From contig NC_092678.1 in the NCBI RefSeq assembly GCF_964355755.1, positions 8,714,922 to 8,778,921 of the forward strand: 64,000 bases of DNA, written 5' to 3'. The stretch comes from Antedon mediterranea (lineage: Eukaryota > Echinodermata > Crinoidea > Comatulida > Antedonidae). Both the position numbers and the translations under genes were made by a program. Numbering within the stretch: the first letter of the stretch is position 1; each line of letters opens with the position of its first letter. The notes beneath the pieces are model-generated. The model was not told the DNA's origin and made no database searches. It worked only from the letters and a program-made list of their open reading frames with translations. Shown here in pieces: positions 1-12,000 of the stretch.

Positions 1-127
1 TGGAGAAAGAAAGAGATAATGCTTGATATCATGGAATGAAGCTAAAGCAAAATCTAGAAAAATAACTGATTGAGGAGAACATCTTGTAGTCTTATGGGCG
101 GGATAATCTGTCCAAAAAGGTTATATG

Positions 128-404
128 TTAAAGATGTATTGTCCCCAAAAACCTGAAAAAAAAAAAGATTAATACAATCTTTGGATTGCCCATTTTACAG
201 TTTTAATAAAGTTACACATCAGCAAAAATTATTATTTCACTTATAAAAAGACAAAAGAAACGTTTAATTTTTAATAATATTCAAGAAAATATGTATATCT
301 TTTTCGATCCAGTTTTTGGTCAAAGTGAATAACTATTATGTGACATTAAAATGGCATATTCAACCAAAAAAAACAACAAAAAACAGAGGACAATACATCT
401 TTAA
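128..404. mobile_element. TTAA-flanked MITE, copy 1
   Basis: The ends are TTAA followed by AGATGTATTGTCC, and the inverted form GGACAATACATCT followed by TTAA. The interior is AT-rich and non-coding. A second copy at 44848-45117 has the same ends and the same TTAA flanks. The TTAA target suggests mobilisation by a piggyBac-like or other TTAA-specific transposase, which is not encoded here. Confidence 0.75.
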
Positions 405-1170
405 GTAAGGTTATTTCCGTGCAGTTTTGAGAAAAATACAAATTCACCTATTTCGTTATCATACACCATGAATTTGAAAGAATTATTGTGTAAAAGCGGG
501 CAGGCCTAGTAGGGTTCTATAAAGCTTTCGTGTTTTCTAAATAACTTTTCTTAGAAACTACAAGAAATAAGTATGTTTTAGTAAAACTTGATCATCGTAT
601 AGTTTATATAACTATAAAATACAAACTATTAAATATTATTATATTATTATAACTCTTGTCTTAATTCTATTGATTGTGATCTAGTAATTCTATTGTTTTT
701 GATCTAGTAAAGCTAAAAAAATATGAAACACTTTTTGTACCAAAATATAAATGTGTTCTCTTAAAACGCAAGTCCGATATTAACGCCATTCGAGCTGTGG
801 CACCTTTTACAATTCCCCTTTATGCATTAGTCTATATTAAACAGAAATTTTTTACAAAAAAAGGTGTTTTTAGACCAATTTCTTTGCAACTGCCGAACCC
901 TGAGATCGGTAATTCTTGGCCGTTCCCAACATCGATCGAGCATGCAAAACACAATAACAATTAAAGAGAGACCATGCCCATACTGATTTATTTCGAACGT
1001 AAATCCCATCCCAGATAGACGGTAAGAATTCTCAGCTCATCTCCTCATGTTCGTACCCCAATACATCCATCCCTGCCTAACTAAACTATGAAATCCTAGC
1101 TCACAACACCATTTTCCAAATGCAATCAATTGCAAGCCTACTCTAAGGGGGCTATTTTTCTCGATCATTG
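405..1170. other. No gene seen
   Basis: AT-rich sequence with short unconvincing frames on both strands. I see no splice-bounded coding exon. Confidence 0.5.
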
Positions 1171-1279
1171 CTACGAAAGGATGACGTCACCTAGAAACGA
1201 CAACAACAGATTTCCAGGAAGTAGCAGTGGACCGGATCACTTGTAAACAAGACATCAGCCATGGCAAAAGCTAAAGAAT
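1171..1279 (+). promoter_or_regulatory. Possible promoter and first coding exon
   Basis: A perfect CRE-like palindrome TGACGTCA lies at 1182-1189, with an ETS-like GGAAGT downstream. An ATG in strong context (gccATGG) at 1261 begins a short frame MAKAKE and ends at a consensus donor (gtgagt) at 1280, in phase 1. It could be the first exon of the downstream ROCO gene. The connection is not proven: the small exon-like pieces between 5.0 and 5.5 kb do not join it cleanly, because joining T to AG would make a stop. Confidence 0.3.
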
Positions 1280-2043
1280 GTGAGTAAATTCTTTACTGGA
1301 TTTGTCAAACAAAATGATATTTTGCTATTCAGAGACTGCGGCAATTAACAAACTCATAGAATAATAAATAAAGACGCATACAACATAAGTTCTGGCTTAA
1401 ATAGTTTAATTAGTAAATGAACATTCACCCATGTAAAACTGCACATAAAATTCATAAGCAAATATAAGTTATATAGCAATAATTTTCCAATTCTAAGTAA
1501 GCACAACAGGGATGCTCAGAGAAAAATAGCCCGCGGCAGGTGCCAAGCCAAGGCACCGCCAAGAGCAGCCCACATTATTACAGTTGACTAAGAATAGAAT
1601 GATTATTGTATAGCAAAATAAACTATGATTTTGTCCTGAGTGGCGAGTAAATATATTAATGAGACAACCATCTTTAAATAGAGATGTCATTTATTACATT
1701 AAATGACGAAGATAAATGTATGCTATACGTAAAAGTATGGGCCGTGCTACCGTTAGTGGACATGTTAGTCTCGTTTACTTTTTTTTGACATAGCAATACC
1801 ATCAAAGCAATATCTACGAGATTGACTTCGTGAAGGAGTGATCTAGAACTATTACAAATCAGAAAGAAAAATAAACTAATATTGGTAGTAATAATAATGT
1901 GTATTATTATAAAAGTAAAACAAGTCAAAAAATAAAGAAATAGTTGGTTGTCATTTGTCGCACTTTTATTTTGTCATTGTTGGTTCAATAATATACATTT
2001 TGTTTTTATAAGCCAAATGTAACATATTATACATTTATTTATT
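1280..2043. other. No gene seen
   Basis: AT-rich, with a small GC-rich patch near 1530-1570. Short frames on the minus strand have no homology I recognise and no splice support. Confidence 0.4.
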
Positions 2044-2301
2044 TAACTATAGCAAGGCATTTAATGAATAGGCAAACTGCCTTATAACTTAGGCGTCACG
2101 CTTTCCATATGATTGTTTGTTGCCTACGTTCCTTGTTGTTTTATCATGCTAATTACTCTCTTATTTACATACAACCTGTCATATTGGTATAAAAGTACTC
2201 TGGGCGTTGTTTTCTGTTCTTCTGATGATGAGAATAGTTTCTCGAAACTTGTCACATTTTTAAGGCAGTTTGCCTATTCATTAAATGCCTTACTATAGTT
2301 A
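2044..2301. mobile_element. Small MITE with about 45 bp terminal inverted repeats
   Basis: The left end TAACTATAGCAAGGCATTTA continues through AATAGGCAAACTGCC. The same sequence appears inverted at 2257-2301 and ends CTATAGTTA. The interior is non-coding; the 61-codon frame across it is an artefact of the repeat. No second copy is seen in the window. Confidence 0.65.
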
Positions 2302-3401
2302 TTTTAACTCGTAAGTTCGGTGGAATCATTCATGATTTATTTATTTAGGCCTATGTTCTTTTCTATCAATATTATTTAATACACCGTATTTTGTGTATTT
2401 CTTTATAATGTTATGGTGGAAATCATTTTTCATCGGTAGGTCCATGGATACACAAGAAGCCAGGAGGACAAGACGACAAACGTAACACACGATGTACCCC
2501 TCGGCGCATAATTTTATGTTTATCGATACCTAAAAACAAAAAACAAGTAACAATTCTAAATTAATACTGTTGATCCTGCAGCGATTTACAAATCATATGC
2601 GGCGGCAATATTGTTTTTTTTTTCTTTTCGTGGTAATCACCCTCCTTTATTGCAATTTCTTCTCATTTTCATTAACATGACTTAAGAGGTATTTATAAAC
2701 GTATTCATTTACAAACCAATGTATAATAGTATAAATAATTCTGTCATTCTTAAAACGATATAGATACATATTTGGCATAAATAGACTATACAGATGAAGC
2801 AATATTCTAGTACAAATTCAATCGTTTACTTGCATTCGCGCAAAAAAAGCGGTGCTCATCAGAACTGAAAAAAGGTCCAATTTGTAGAACGAGGTCTTTC
2901 CTGAAAAAGTATCATTGTCAGTAACCCAGGAAAGCACACAACAGGTGTTAGTTGGGGCGAGATTATTGCAGCCTCGATAGGTACTATTCGCAAAATCATT
3001 TTTTTAGTTTGTTCTGCTTCATGGTCTTCGATTGTAATTTTATTTGAATATATATATAAATTATTAATTTACTAACAGTATTGTAGGAATAATTGAAATA
3101 TTATTAATTTCATTCGTTGTGTATTTTTCTACTTCTTTCTTACCTGCTTCATTGGCCATTTGTGCAATTTTGTCTGTAGAGAAAATACAGAAAAATTACA
3201 GTATAATATTCTGCTTCCACTTCATTTAATCTGCATTATGCATCTGTCTAGAATTATGGCATTTTATAATTGAGAAAGATTCATACGCTAATGGTATAAA
3301 GCGGTGTGGCGTGTTCATAATCAACTTTCAAGTGTGTTTCTGATTTTTGTTTTCAAATAATAAACTCCTACACGCGTATTTCTTTGATATATAGTTTGTA
3401 T
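2302..3401. other. No gene seen
   Basis: AT-rich non-coding sequence. I see no exon-like frames, long repeats or RNA genes before the tRNA-like element. Confidence 0.4.
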
Positions 3402-3475
3402 GGAGTTGGATAGCCGAGTGGTTAGGACACTTGACTGTCATACAAATACACCCGGGTTCAATTCCCGACAACTCC
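3402..3475 (+). tRNA. tRNA-Asp-like sequence (GTC), probably a pseudogene or SINE head
   Basis: The 74 nt fold as a tRNA. A perfect 7 bp acceptor stem pairs GGAGTTG with CAACTCC. An A-box-like TAGCCGAGTGG and a B-box GGTTCAATTCC are present, and the T-stem has one mismatch. The anticodon loop CTGTCAT gives GTC (Asp). Only 3 of 5 anticodon-stem pairs form, the D-stem is poor, and the base at the usual U8 position is G. These defects suggest a decayed tRNA copy or the head of a tRNA-derived SINE. No poly-A tail is obvious just downstream. Confidence 0.45.
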
Positions 3476-3569
3476 CTGATGAGTACCTACGTTGAAAATA
3501 CTAGGGAGAAAAAAGGCGGCGTGGAAAGGAACTGGTCACACTACCACATATTGCCGAGGCTTAGTACAA

Positions 3570-4836
3570 CTAGATGGTACGCTCGCTTCGCTCGCGTACC
3601 ATCTAGGTCGTACCCACAGATGGTTCTCGAATACACAGTAATTTCAGCGTAACAAAACTGGCGATTTCAAATACATTGTCGTTTACAGAAACGAATAAAT
3701 AGACACGATGATTTATGTAGTAAACTAAAATTAACACCCTGGGAATTACTTCCGAAGGAGAAACTTATCACAAAATGAGTCCAAATTTTTGATTTGGACT
3801 TATTTAAAGAAACCCAATTTGTGTTTTGTATGTAACATTAGGGTTGAGGGATGGGAAAGCGGATAGGTACAAAGAAGAACAATTTTTAAATATATTCTTT
3901 ATCCACTCAGTAACGAAATATTTCTTTCATGTTTTATAGGCCTATAAATAATATAGGCCTACATCTAAATACAGTAAAACATTTGCGATTTAATACTTTG
4001 TTAAAACTGTCACTGTCATAATCGATTGAAATATTAAAGTACACGATACACCACTACGACGTTTATATTTTTGGTAATTATTAATTAATACAAACGTTGA
4101 GAAGGAACTGTCAGTATAAAGTTTATTTGTATATAATAATGTGTTTATATATCTAACAGTAGAGCCTATCCACAATCTCAGTAATAAAGTTTATTTGTAT
4201 ATATTTTTATATTACATCTAACAGTACGAACATTCACAGTAAGAAATGTTCGATTCAAATGAGGACCAACAATATATTTAATAGGTATTTACAGTATTGT
4301 CGAAGTATTGCAAGTATATTCTCAAAGGCCCATATATTTACCTACTTTTGTTAAACTCTGGCAGACTGAGAGATTGGGATGTTCCATTCATCTCAAATCA
4401 ATAAATTTGTAGAATCGTATATTAAATCTATCAAAATAGTATTTTTAAAGAAAATCGGCCTGTCTTCAACATTATGATGCTGTACTCTAGCTGTTCGACC
4501 GGTTTCCAGCCATTAAAAACAATTATCGTAGGAGGAGATAGGAAAATGCGAAGCCTCCTCGCATTTTTGTGGCGGGTATTTTTCAAGATGGACATCCATT
4601 AGACAGTGTATACTACGATCGGAAAACACCCCTATTTGGGGCAAATCGTTGAACCTAAATTCATTTTAATCGTCAATAAATAATTATCTAACTTAATTTA
4701 ATTAGTAAACAGGGTTACACCAGATGGTTAAAATCAATACCGAAAGTACGAACCAACTTTATATACCATCGAGTACAAATTCTAAAAGTAAGGCGCGATT
4801 TACCGAATTTTGCCCTTACGTAAATTTATATATAGA
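3570..4836 (-). mobile_element. Helitron-like non-autonomous element, copy A
   Basis: Read on the minus strand it starts TCTATATATAAATTTACG after an A and ends in a hairpin (CTAGATGGTACGC pairing with GCGTACCATCTAG) whose last bases are CTAG, followed by T. A 5' TC, a 3' CTAG with an adjacent hairpin and insertion between A and T are Helitron hallmarks. The 1.27 kb body has no coding frame. Related copies lie at 16690, 34747, 46091 and 57629. Confidence 0.65.
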
Positions 4837-5553
4837 TTGTCAATTAATCGGTAAATAGAACTATTTACTTATAAATATACTATTTACTAATAATTAAAAA
4901 ATAAGTTAATAATTCTAATAGAATTTTTTACAAACCCTATAATATATAATGCGTAATAAAAATGGAAATAAATAGCATTAACCAATGCAGAACTAGTTAG
5001 ACAATGTATGTACACATACTAATGCATATTAATCTTTTTTTACAGAGAACGCATAGAGTAAGTATAATCTTAAATTATATTTTTTTTTTATTAAAATGTG
5101 AAATTTAAAATACTACTGTACTATAATTATAATGAAATCTAAATTAAATGCACTTATTATGGTCATGACAAAGCATAACACAAGAACTGTGTATTAAATA
5201 ATTGCATTTACAGTATTATTAATAATAATTGTCTAAATTACAAAAAGAAAAAGAAAGTATATATAATAGATTTTTGTTAAAAAATAACATTTTCTAATGG
5301 TAGTAGGCGTGTAACCTTTCAAATCATAAGAAAATCAAGAATAAACTTATTATATTATAATAAATAATATAATTGCAGTGCGTTGCAGTCTGCAATTCAG
5401 ACATATTTATGCATTATTTATGTAAACATACTAATGAATTTAAACAATTTTTTACAGAGAATATAGAAAAAATCAAGAGTAAGTATGAACGAAAATTAAA
5501 AATTTGTTACGGTTGTTTTTAATTGGAAAGTAAAATGAAATGTTTACACAATA
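4837..5553. other. AT-rich gap with two exon-like microsegments
   Basis: Two short pieces have acceptor and donor consensus: 12 nt at about 5046-5057 and 21 nt at about 5458-5478. Each is bounded by ttttacag and gtaagta. They could be 5' microexons of the ROCO gene. Neither joins the flanking exons in a convincing frame. Confidence 0.25.
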
Positions 5554-6082
5554 ATGTATCTATTTGTGAAAAGGGCTGAATTTTGGCGAGTTATAGATGA
5601 ACTTTCAAGTGGAATCAATGTGAATGATCTGATGAGATGTTGAAGGTTGCCCTCTATGACATAATCGACAACAAAGAAGAATTAAAAGAAGCAACAGCTA
5701 ATAGTTTATTTAAACTATTACATTATGAGGGTTACGTTGTAATTGTTTGGAGTGTTCATTGTGATCTACTATTTGAAGTATTTGAGGCGACAACTCTCTC
5801 AAATACTATCCGAGAAGTATTATAGAGAGAACAAGGAACATTTAATCACTGGCTACAGACGAATGCTAGTTCAAATTGGAAAATCATTAAATGATGAACA
5901 AGTGGACATCCTTGCAAAGCTCTGTAATGTTGAAACAAACGTATCAGAAGATTCTTGGAATTTAATTAACAGATTGACTCAAGGCAAAATTGAAGACACT
6001 ATAGAATCTTTGACGAAATTCGTTGAAATTCTGAAAGACCAACAAGATTTGAAACATATCATTAAAATTGTAAGATCATTTG
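5554..6082 (+). pseudogene. Death-effector-like N-terminal exon with compensating frameshifts
   Basis: Reading from ATG 5554 gives an amphipathic DED-like start (EFWRVIDELSSG) that hits TGA at 5641. The homologous helices continue in the next frame from 5637 (YDIIDNKEELKEA, LFKLLHYEGYV) to TAG at 5823. From about 5820 the original frame resumes (YRENKEHL) into a second DED-like repeat (GYRRMLVQIGKSLND, VDILAKLCNVE), ending at donor 6083. The outer two segments share one frame, so two opposite indels are implied. A short intron was considered, but no GT-AG pair fits. The DED assignment rests on helix pattern and the ROCO context and is moderate. Confidence 0.5.
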
Positions 6083-9000
6083 GTAAGTACCGATGTCTTT
6101 TTACAGCAGCATCGTTCGATTTAAATTGTAATCAGATGTGTTCTTCTAGGACAAGATTAAACCTCTTTCTTCATTATCAAACTAGACAAAAAAAGGTACG
6201 GTAGTGATATGTCCATATTTGGGCACATCACATGTTTTTGCCCAATAATGTTTGATAGTATAGACAGCGCTTTAGACACAACATTTTCTGTATTTTGTTT
6301 GTTGTGTTTTTTTCTTTATTTAAGCAGCTTTAATTGATTTTAAACAAATATAATAATAATAGTATTTACATGCATCAAGAAACCAAATGTACCACCTTGG
6401 CAAGTTTACAAGTTGTCATGCAGCCAGCATGGCGATAACCAGCAAAGATGGCACATTGTATTACGCTCGTCGCACTGTGTATATATTGAACCACATTGGA
6501 ATAATAATATGTGTACATTTTGTTTCAGTGCAACAGAAAAAACTGAATGAAGGTAAGTCAAAACGATAAAGAATAGTGGCCTAGCTGTAAACGTTTGTAT
6601 ATGATACCGTATGCGAGTATCTAATGGAAAATATTAAACTTAATGTGTAAATTTTTATACAATAATGTGTTTATTAGTTTATTTTGTATTACACATGTTT
6701 GCTTTTTATATTTGTTTTAATAAAAATGTTAATGTAAAAACCATTTAGGCAAATAATATTCCTTTCCCTTAAATGTTGAGTTAAGTTATGCTACTTACAT
6801 TTTTTAAATCGTTTATCTCTATGACAAATTAAGCAATTACTTATACACTATGTTCCTTGGCTGAATTGTATAAGCAGCTTCACTAAAAGACATATCATTA
6901 CAGCAAACTATTTATCTTCATTATACGGTATATCTCAAAATGTGAAATCACAAAAATCTTTTTTTTTATAAATCTCATTAAAAATGTCATTGAAAGTATT
7001 CTCACTTTTAGTATTATTTTGTGGTTTACCGTGGCCATGTAAGGATAAGTTGGAACTAAACGTTTTGTTAATTATGCTTTATTCGAATAATTTTTGATAT
7101 AAAAGAATAACTAAAAAAACGCATTCAATTTAACAAGACCCAATCCCATTTTATGCCCTAAGTATTAACCATTTGCCATTAGAGCACTAAGAGAGTGATG
7201 TTCCATGGTTTTTTTTACTTTTTTTGTATTGTCCTGTGGTCTCAGAGCAACATCAATGTCTTTTATGCAAATGATATAATACATGAAATTATGAATTATT
7301 TTTATTTGCATTATATGTGCCTTAAAGTTCCTATTGAGGTGTTGGCGAGAGGTCAAGAGGCTAAGAATGCATTTCTTGATGCCATAAAAGAAGGCAGCAA
7401 ACCTATATACCAAACACGTCTAATGCTTGTAGGACAAGAGCGTGTTGGTAAAACCAGTCTAACTAAAGCACTCACTGGTCAACAGTAAGTAGGCCAAATT
7501 GTTTGTGTTTTAGAGTTATTGTGCAACTATTAAAGCTGTGTTATAAATATTTTAAAAATTTCAAATAATAGTCACCTTAATAGTAATAGTATGCAAATTA
7601 CATAAGCACTGTTATGTAATTAACTAATATAAATATTCTGCTATCCTGTATTTATGTGAACTTAGATGTTAAACCTAGAAAAGATATTACTAAACAGTTT
7701 TTGAGTTCTGATTTTCTAGCATTTTCTTTAAGCTCCGAAATCGTGTGTTTACATTGACTCTGAATTAGTACGAGGTTTCAGAATCGTTTTGTAGCCATTC
7801 CTAAAATCCAAAAGGTTATCCGAAAAGATACAAATTCACATAATTATACTGAAAAAACTTTACGATAATGCGAAATGCAAAATCTTAGTAAACACAAAAT
7901 ATGTTAGAGTCATAGAAAATAAAGGAATCACTACATACATTGGAACAATCCTATACTAAACAAACAAGTTAAACATCTAAACTTAAAGCCAACAATTTGA
8001 ATACTTTACGTGAACTCACGCAGAAGCAAGGTCTTACATACTTTGATAAATACACTTTTTTTAAATGCGGTTTTTAGTCGCGTGGACGCGACTCTATAGT
8101 TCACTATGTCGGTCGGTCGGTCTGTCGGTCTGTCGGTCCGGTATCAGGTCGGTCCGGTTTTATCGCTTTTCTGTACTTTTTGAAATGTTTTGAACATTAC
8201 ATTACTTTTTGAAAGTTCATTTTTTTCACGCGACTTATGGCTGTTGGCCTTGTTTTTGTGAACTTACGTCTTTTAGTTTAAATTATTAAATACTTTAGTT
8301 CCAGTAATTTACATCGTAAGTTTGAGAAATGTATGTACTTTCTTTAAAAGTTGAATTAGACTATTAGACTTTACATAACTGCAAGACATTCGGGTTTTTT
8401 TTTCTATTTTTTACAGTTTTAGACATTGACCTTAAGTAATCAGTTCAAATATATTTGTTAGCAATTCAGATCATCATTAGTAACATGTTGCAATAACGTT
8501 TTTGATTTTAAAAACAATTCAGCTAATACTGCCCAAGTAACCTGTACATAAATTTTTTTTAACGCTTTGTTTTCTAACACTGTATTGTTTTAATGAATAT
8601 TTATATTGCCTGAAAGGTTGTGTCATAGAATGTGTTTCAGATATAATATACAATACATTACTTCTAATATTTATTTAGATTTGATGCTAATGAAAAAGTT
8701 ACTGATGGAATCGAAGCATCATTGTCATGCACAATTAATGTTAAGCATACTACTAACTGGACACCAAATCAGAGTAAAGGTATAAACTTAAACCTCTTTG
8801 AATGAGCGGCTACCACGAACATTATGTATTGACATTATTTCATTCTACAAATAGCAAGAAGCCTGTGTGCCAAATCTTTGTTTTCCTTTGATTCATTAGG
8901 CATGCGCTTACCTGACTTATTCAATCGCTGTCAATCATCCTTGCATGTGTATCCATTATTTGAAAGTTATGGAACTGATGCTTTTGTGTCCCCACAAAAT

Positions 9001-12000
9001 GAGTATTTACATGGTATTTCTGGCCATATCCAGCTAAAAAGATTCCAGCTAAGATTGTCATAAATTTAAAGTCTTAGGTAACTAGTGTTGTTTACTACTT
9101 CCAATAATTCCTTTCCCACCTAGATATTCAGAGATCCAAGAGCGTAAAGTAACTACAGTCCTTTAGCTATTATACAGTGTTGAATGGTGCCAGCATTATT
9201 ATTATTAGGCCTATTTGCAAACATTTAACATTGCATTAATTTTTACTATTCACAGAAATAAACAAAGCACGACAAGAATATATAAGAGCTCTTGCAGAAC
9301 AAATTGTAAAAGATATTTTGCAGGATAAAAAACAGAAACAAAAGGTTAGAACAATGTGATTAAGAATATCACAAATTAAATTTAAACAATCTGTTTGTAT
9401 CATAATGACTGTGTTTTAATTATATAATTAAAGTTATGTCATGATTTACAATATACAGAAATTAAGGGAAGACGACAAGAAAAAGCAAGAAAATAAAGAA
9501 GTCGGCAGTTTTGCTGATCCAGAGGAAGCAAATCCAATAACGTATTTAACTTCTTCACGTAAAGGTATGACATTTCTTTTTATAAAATATCATGTTTCAA
9601 AGTTCAAAGTTCTCTTTACAATATATATAAATGAAGAACAAACAACAAGTGTGAGTAATTTGCCTCACTACTGCCTCACACTTTATTTTTATAATTATAT
9701 AATTATTATATATTTGCAAATGTATTGTTTAAACTAGTTAATAATTAGTGCCCACATTAAACACATGCATAACATACATGTCTTTTTTTTCTGTTAGAGA
9801 AAAAAAGAAAGAAAGAAACATTGAAAGAAAGGGTGGCAAGAGCAGTTAGGGAAACATTTAGAATGTTTTTGACGATGGAAAGAAAAAAAGGAGAAAAACA
9901 ACAGGTTTGTTTCTACTCCGTTTATTGTATAGTTTTTAGTTTAAATTTATTAGGTTCTGGACAGAACAAATGCTATACAAAGGTAAACTTGGACCTAAAA
10001 TATTGTTTGAAACAGCGAAACAAACTTAATTATTTCAGAGTCCACAGCACGCTACATAATGTGGATGCAAACTTTATATAATGTATTATTTAATCAGGAC
10101 GTATAAAAATGTAAACATTTGATTTCATTTTCTAAGAGGTTACCTTGCTTATTTAATTCCTCCTTTGCTTTTTTACATGCACTGTATCCTACTGAGTTTT
10201 TTTTATTTTGGTTAATATTCAGAGAAGAGAAATTGCAAAAAATAAACAGGAATATGTAGAAGCTGGTAAGGTTTATTGAAATTATAATATCTTTTAATTA
10301 ATTAGTTACACTTACTGCTACTACCTAGTTGTGTGTATATAAATTATTTTATATATTACGAAAGACAATGCTATGAACATTGATCAATTATGCATTTGTG
10401 ACAGCAGTACTGGCAAGGTTATATCACTTCTTATAAACATTTTTTAAAAAGGAATGAGCATGAACAGAAAACATTGTTGGAAGAGAGTGAAGAGTTAAAT
10501 GAGACAATTGATGACAATTAATTTTCTGTATTAAATTAAATTTTGTAATGTTATACTGAAATATGGCTCCATAAGTGTTTTGCTTTTTGACATTTTCTTT
10601 ATCTTGATTTTGGTCAAAATAAAAAGATATATTTGAAATAAAATTAAAAGAAAGAAACAATGTATCCAATGCTACGTTAGTTGAACAGGAGACCACAGTC
10701 ATTCAGTTCTAAAACAAGGATTATGAATCACGCAGTAAACATAAGTTACAAGTCGACTTTCCATTTGTTTCTCACAATAACTTAACACATTAATCGAGCA
10801 AGCTGTCTGGTAATTCAACGTAGTCTAGTAGTTGACTTACAATTATACATATTAATACAATAAAGAACACAGGTAACTAAAAAACAACCGCAAAAAACGG
10901 ACTATATCCCGTTCACCTGTGCTATTGCTATTTCAATTAAGAGGATACAATACTAATTTAAGTTGGGTAACACCATCCGAATCATACAGAGATTCTTAGA
11001 AGGAGTATGAAGAAATCGCTGTAGCATGTACGTTAAACGTATTAAATGTGCAAAAACAGTTGAATGTAATATCTGTATGGAATGCATATAATGTATTAGT
11101 AAGATAATGTTAATGTCGGAAAGTAATGAGTAGCTTTGTGGTGGTGTACAGCTTATACAATAGTGAAAGACATGCAATGTTTAGCAATTCGATTACGTAT
11201 ATGTGTTTTTTGTTGTGTTTTTTAACAGCAGTTGATGCATCTTCACAAGTCGAGCTAGCTACACTAATGACACACGATACTCAAGAAGATGTTACTGAAC
11301 TGGTTGTAGACATGCTTGAAGAAAAGAGAAGATATGCAGATAAAAACTTGTTGGAAGAGAGTAAAGAGTTACAAGAGACAATTGATGATCTGACTCTCAG
11401 CATTTGGGATTTTTCTGGACAAGATCTTTATTACATTACACATCAGGTAGCCATAGACATTTTCAAAATGTTTTAAACTATTAGCCCTTGTTTATTTGTT
11501 CATATAATTTTAGATCCTGACCGGAGATGACATTTTTTTTTCAAAATTCAAAATTAGGACAAAGCCTTCAAAGCATGAAATTTTACCCAATAAATGTGTC
11601 GATCAAAAATGACTATACAACCTTTAGTCTATTGCTATTAATTACTTTATTTATTGTACCTAATGTTATTTAAAGCAGGACTAGGCTTCTATATCTTTAG
11701 AAAACTTATAGCTATTCAACACAAGAGTGTACTTTAAATAAACCAAATCTATAGAATGAATTGATTCATGTAGGCCTAAAGGTAAATAGACTAATTCAAT
11801 TAAAAATATTTGTTTTATTTGCTGTTTTTTTGTTTTGTTTATGTGATTATTTACATTTTAATATTAATAATCAAACTATAATGCTATCCTTAGATCATTT
11901 GTAATTCTTACCTAATTAGTATTTTATATTCAGTTGATTTATTTATTTTCTTTTGACAGATGTTCTTAGTATCCCGTGGTATTTACATTATCTGTTTTAA

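Noticed and set aside
1674-1928. 84-codon minus-strand frame rich in Ile and Phe
   Set aside because: AT-rich composition explains it; no splice sites or motifs.
5046-5478. 12 and 21 nt exon-like segments as 5' ROCO exons
   Set aside because: Good splice consensus but no join gives a continuous frame with either the ATG at 1261 or the DED exon; noted only as a possibility.
8878-9063. 61-codon frame between Roc exons
   Set aside because: No splice sites or motif support, and it interrupts an otherwise phase-consistent exon chain.
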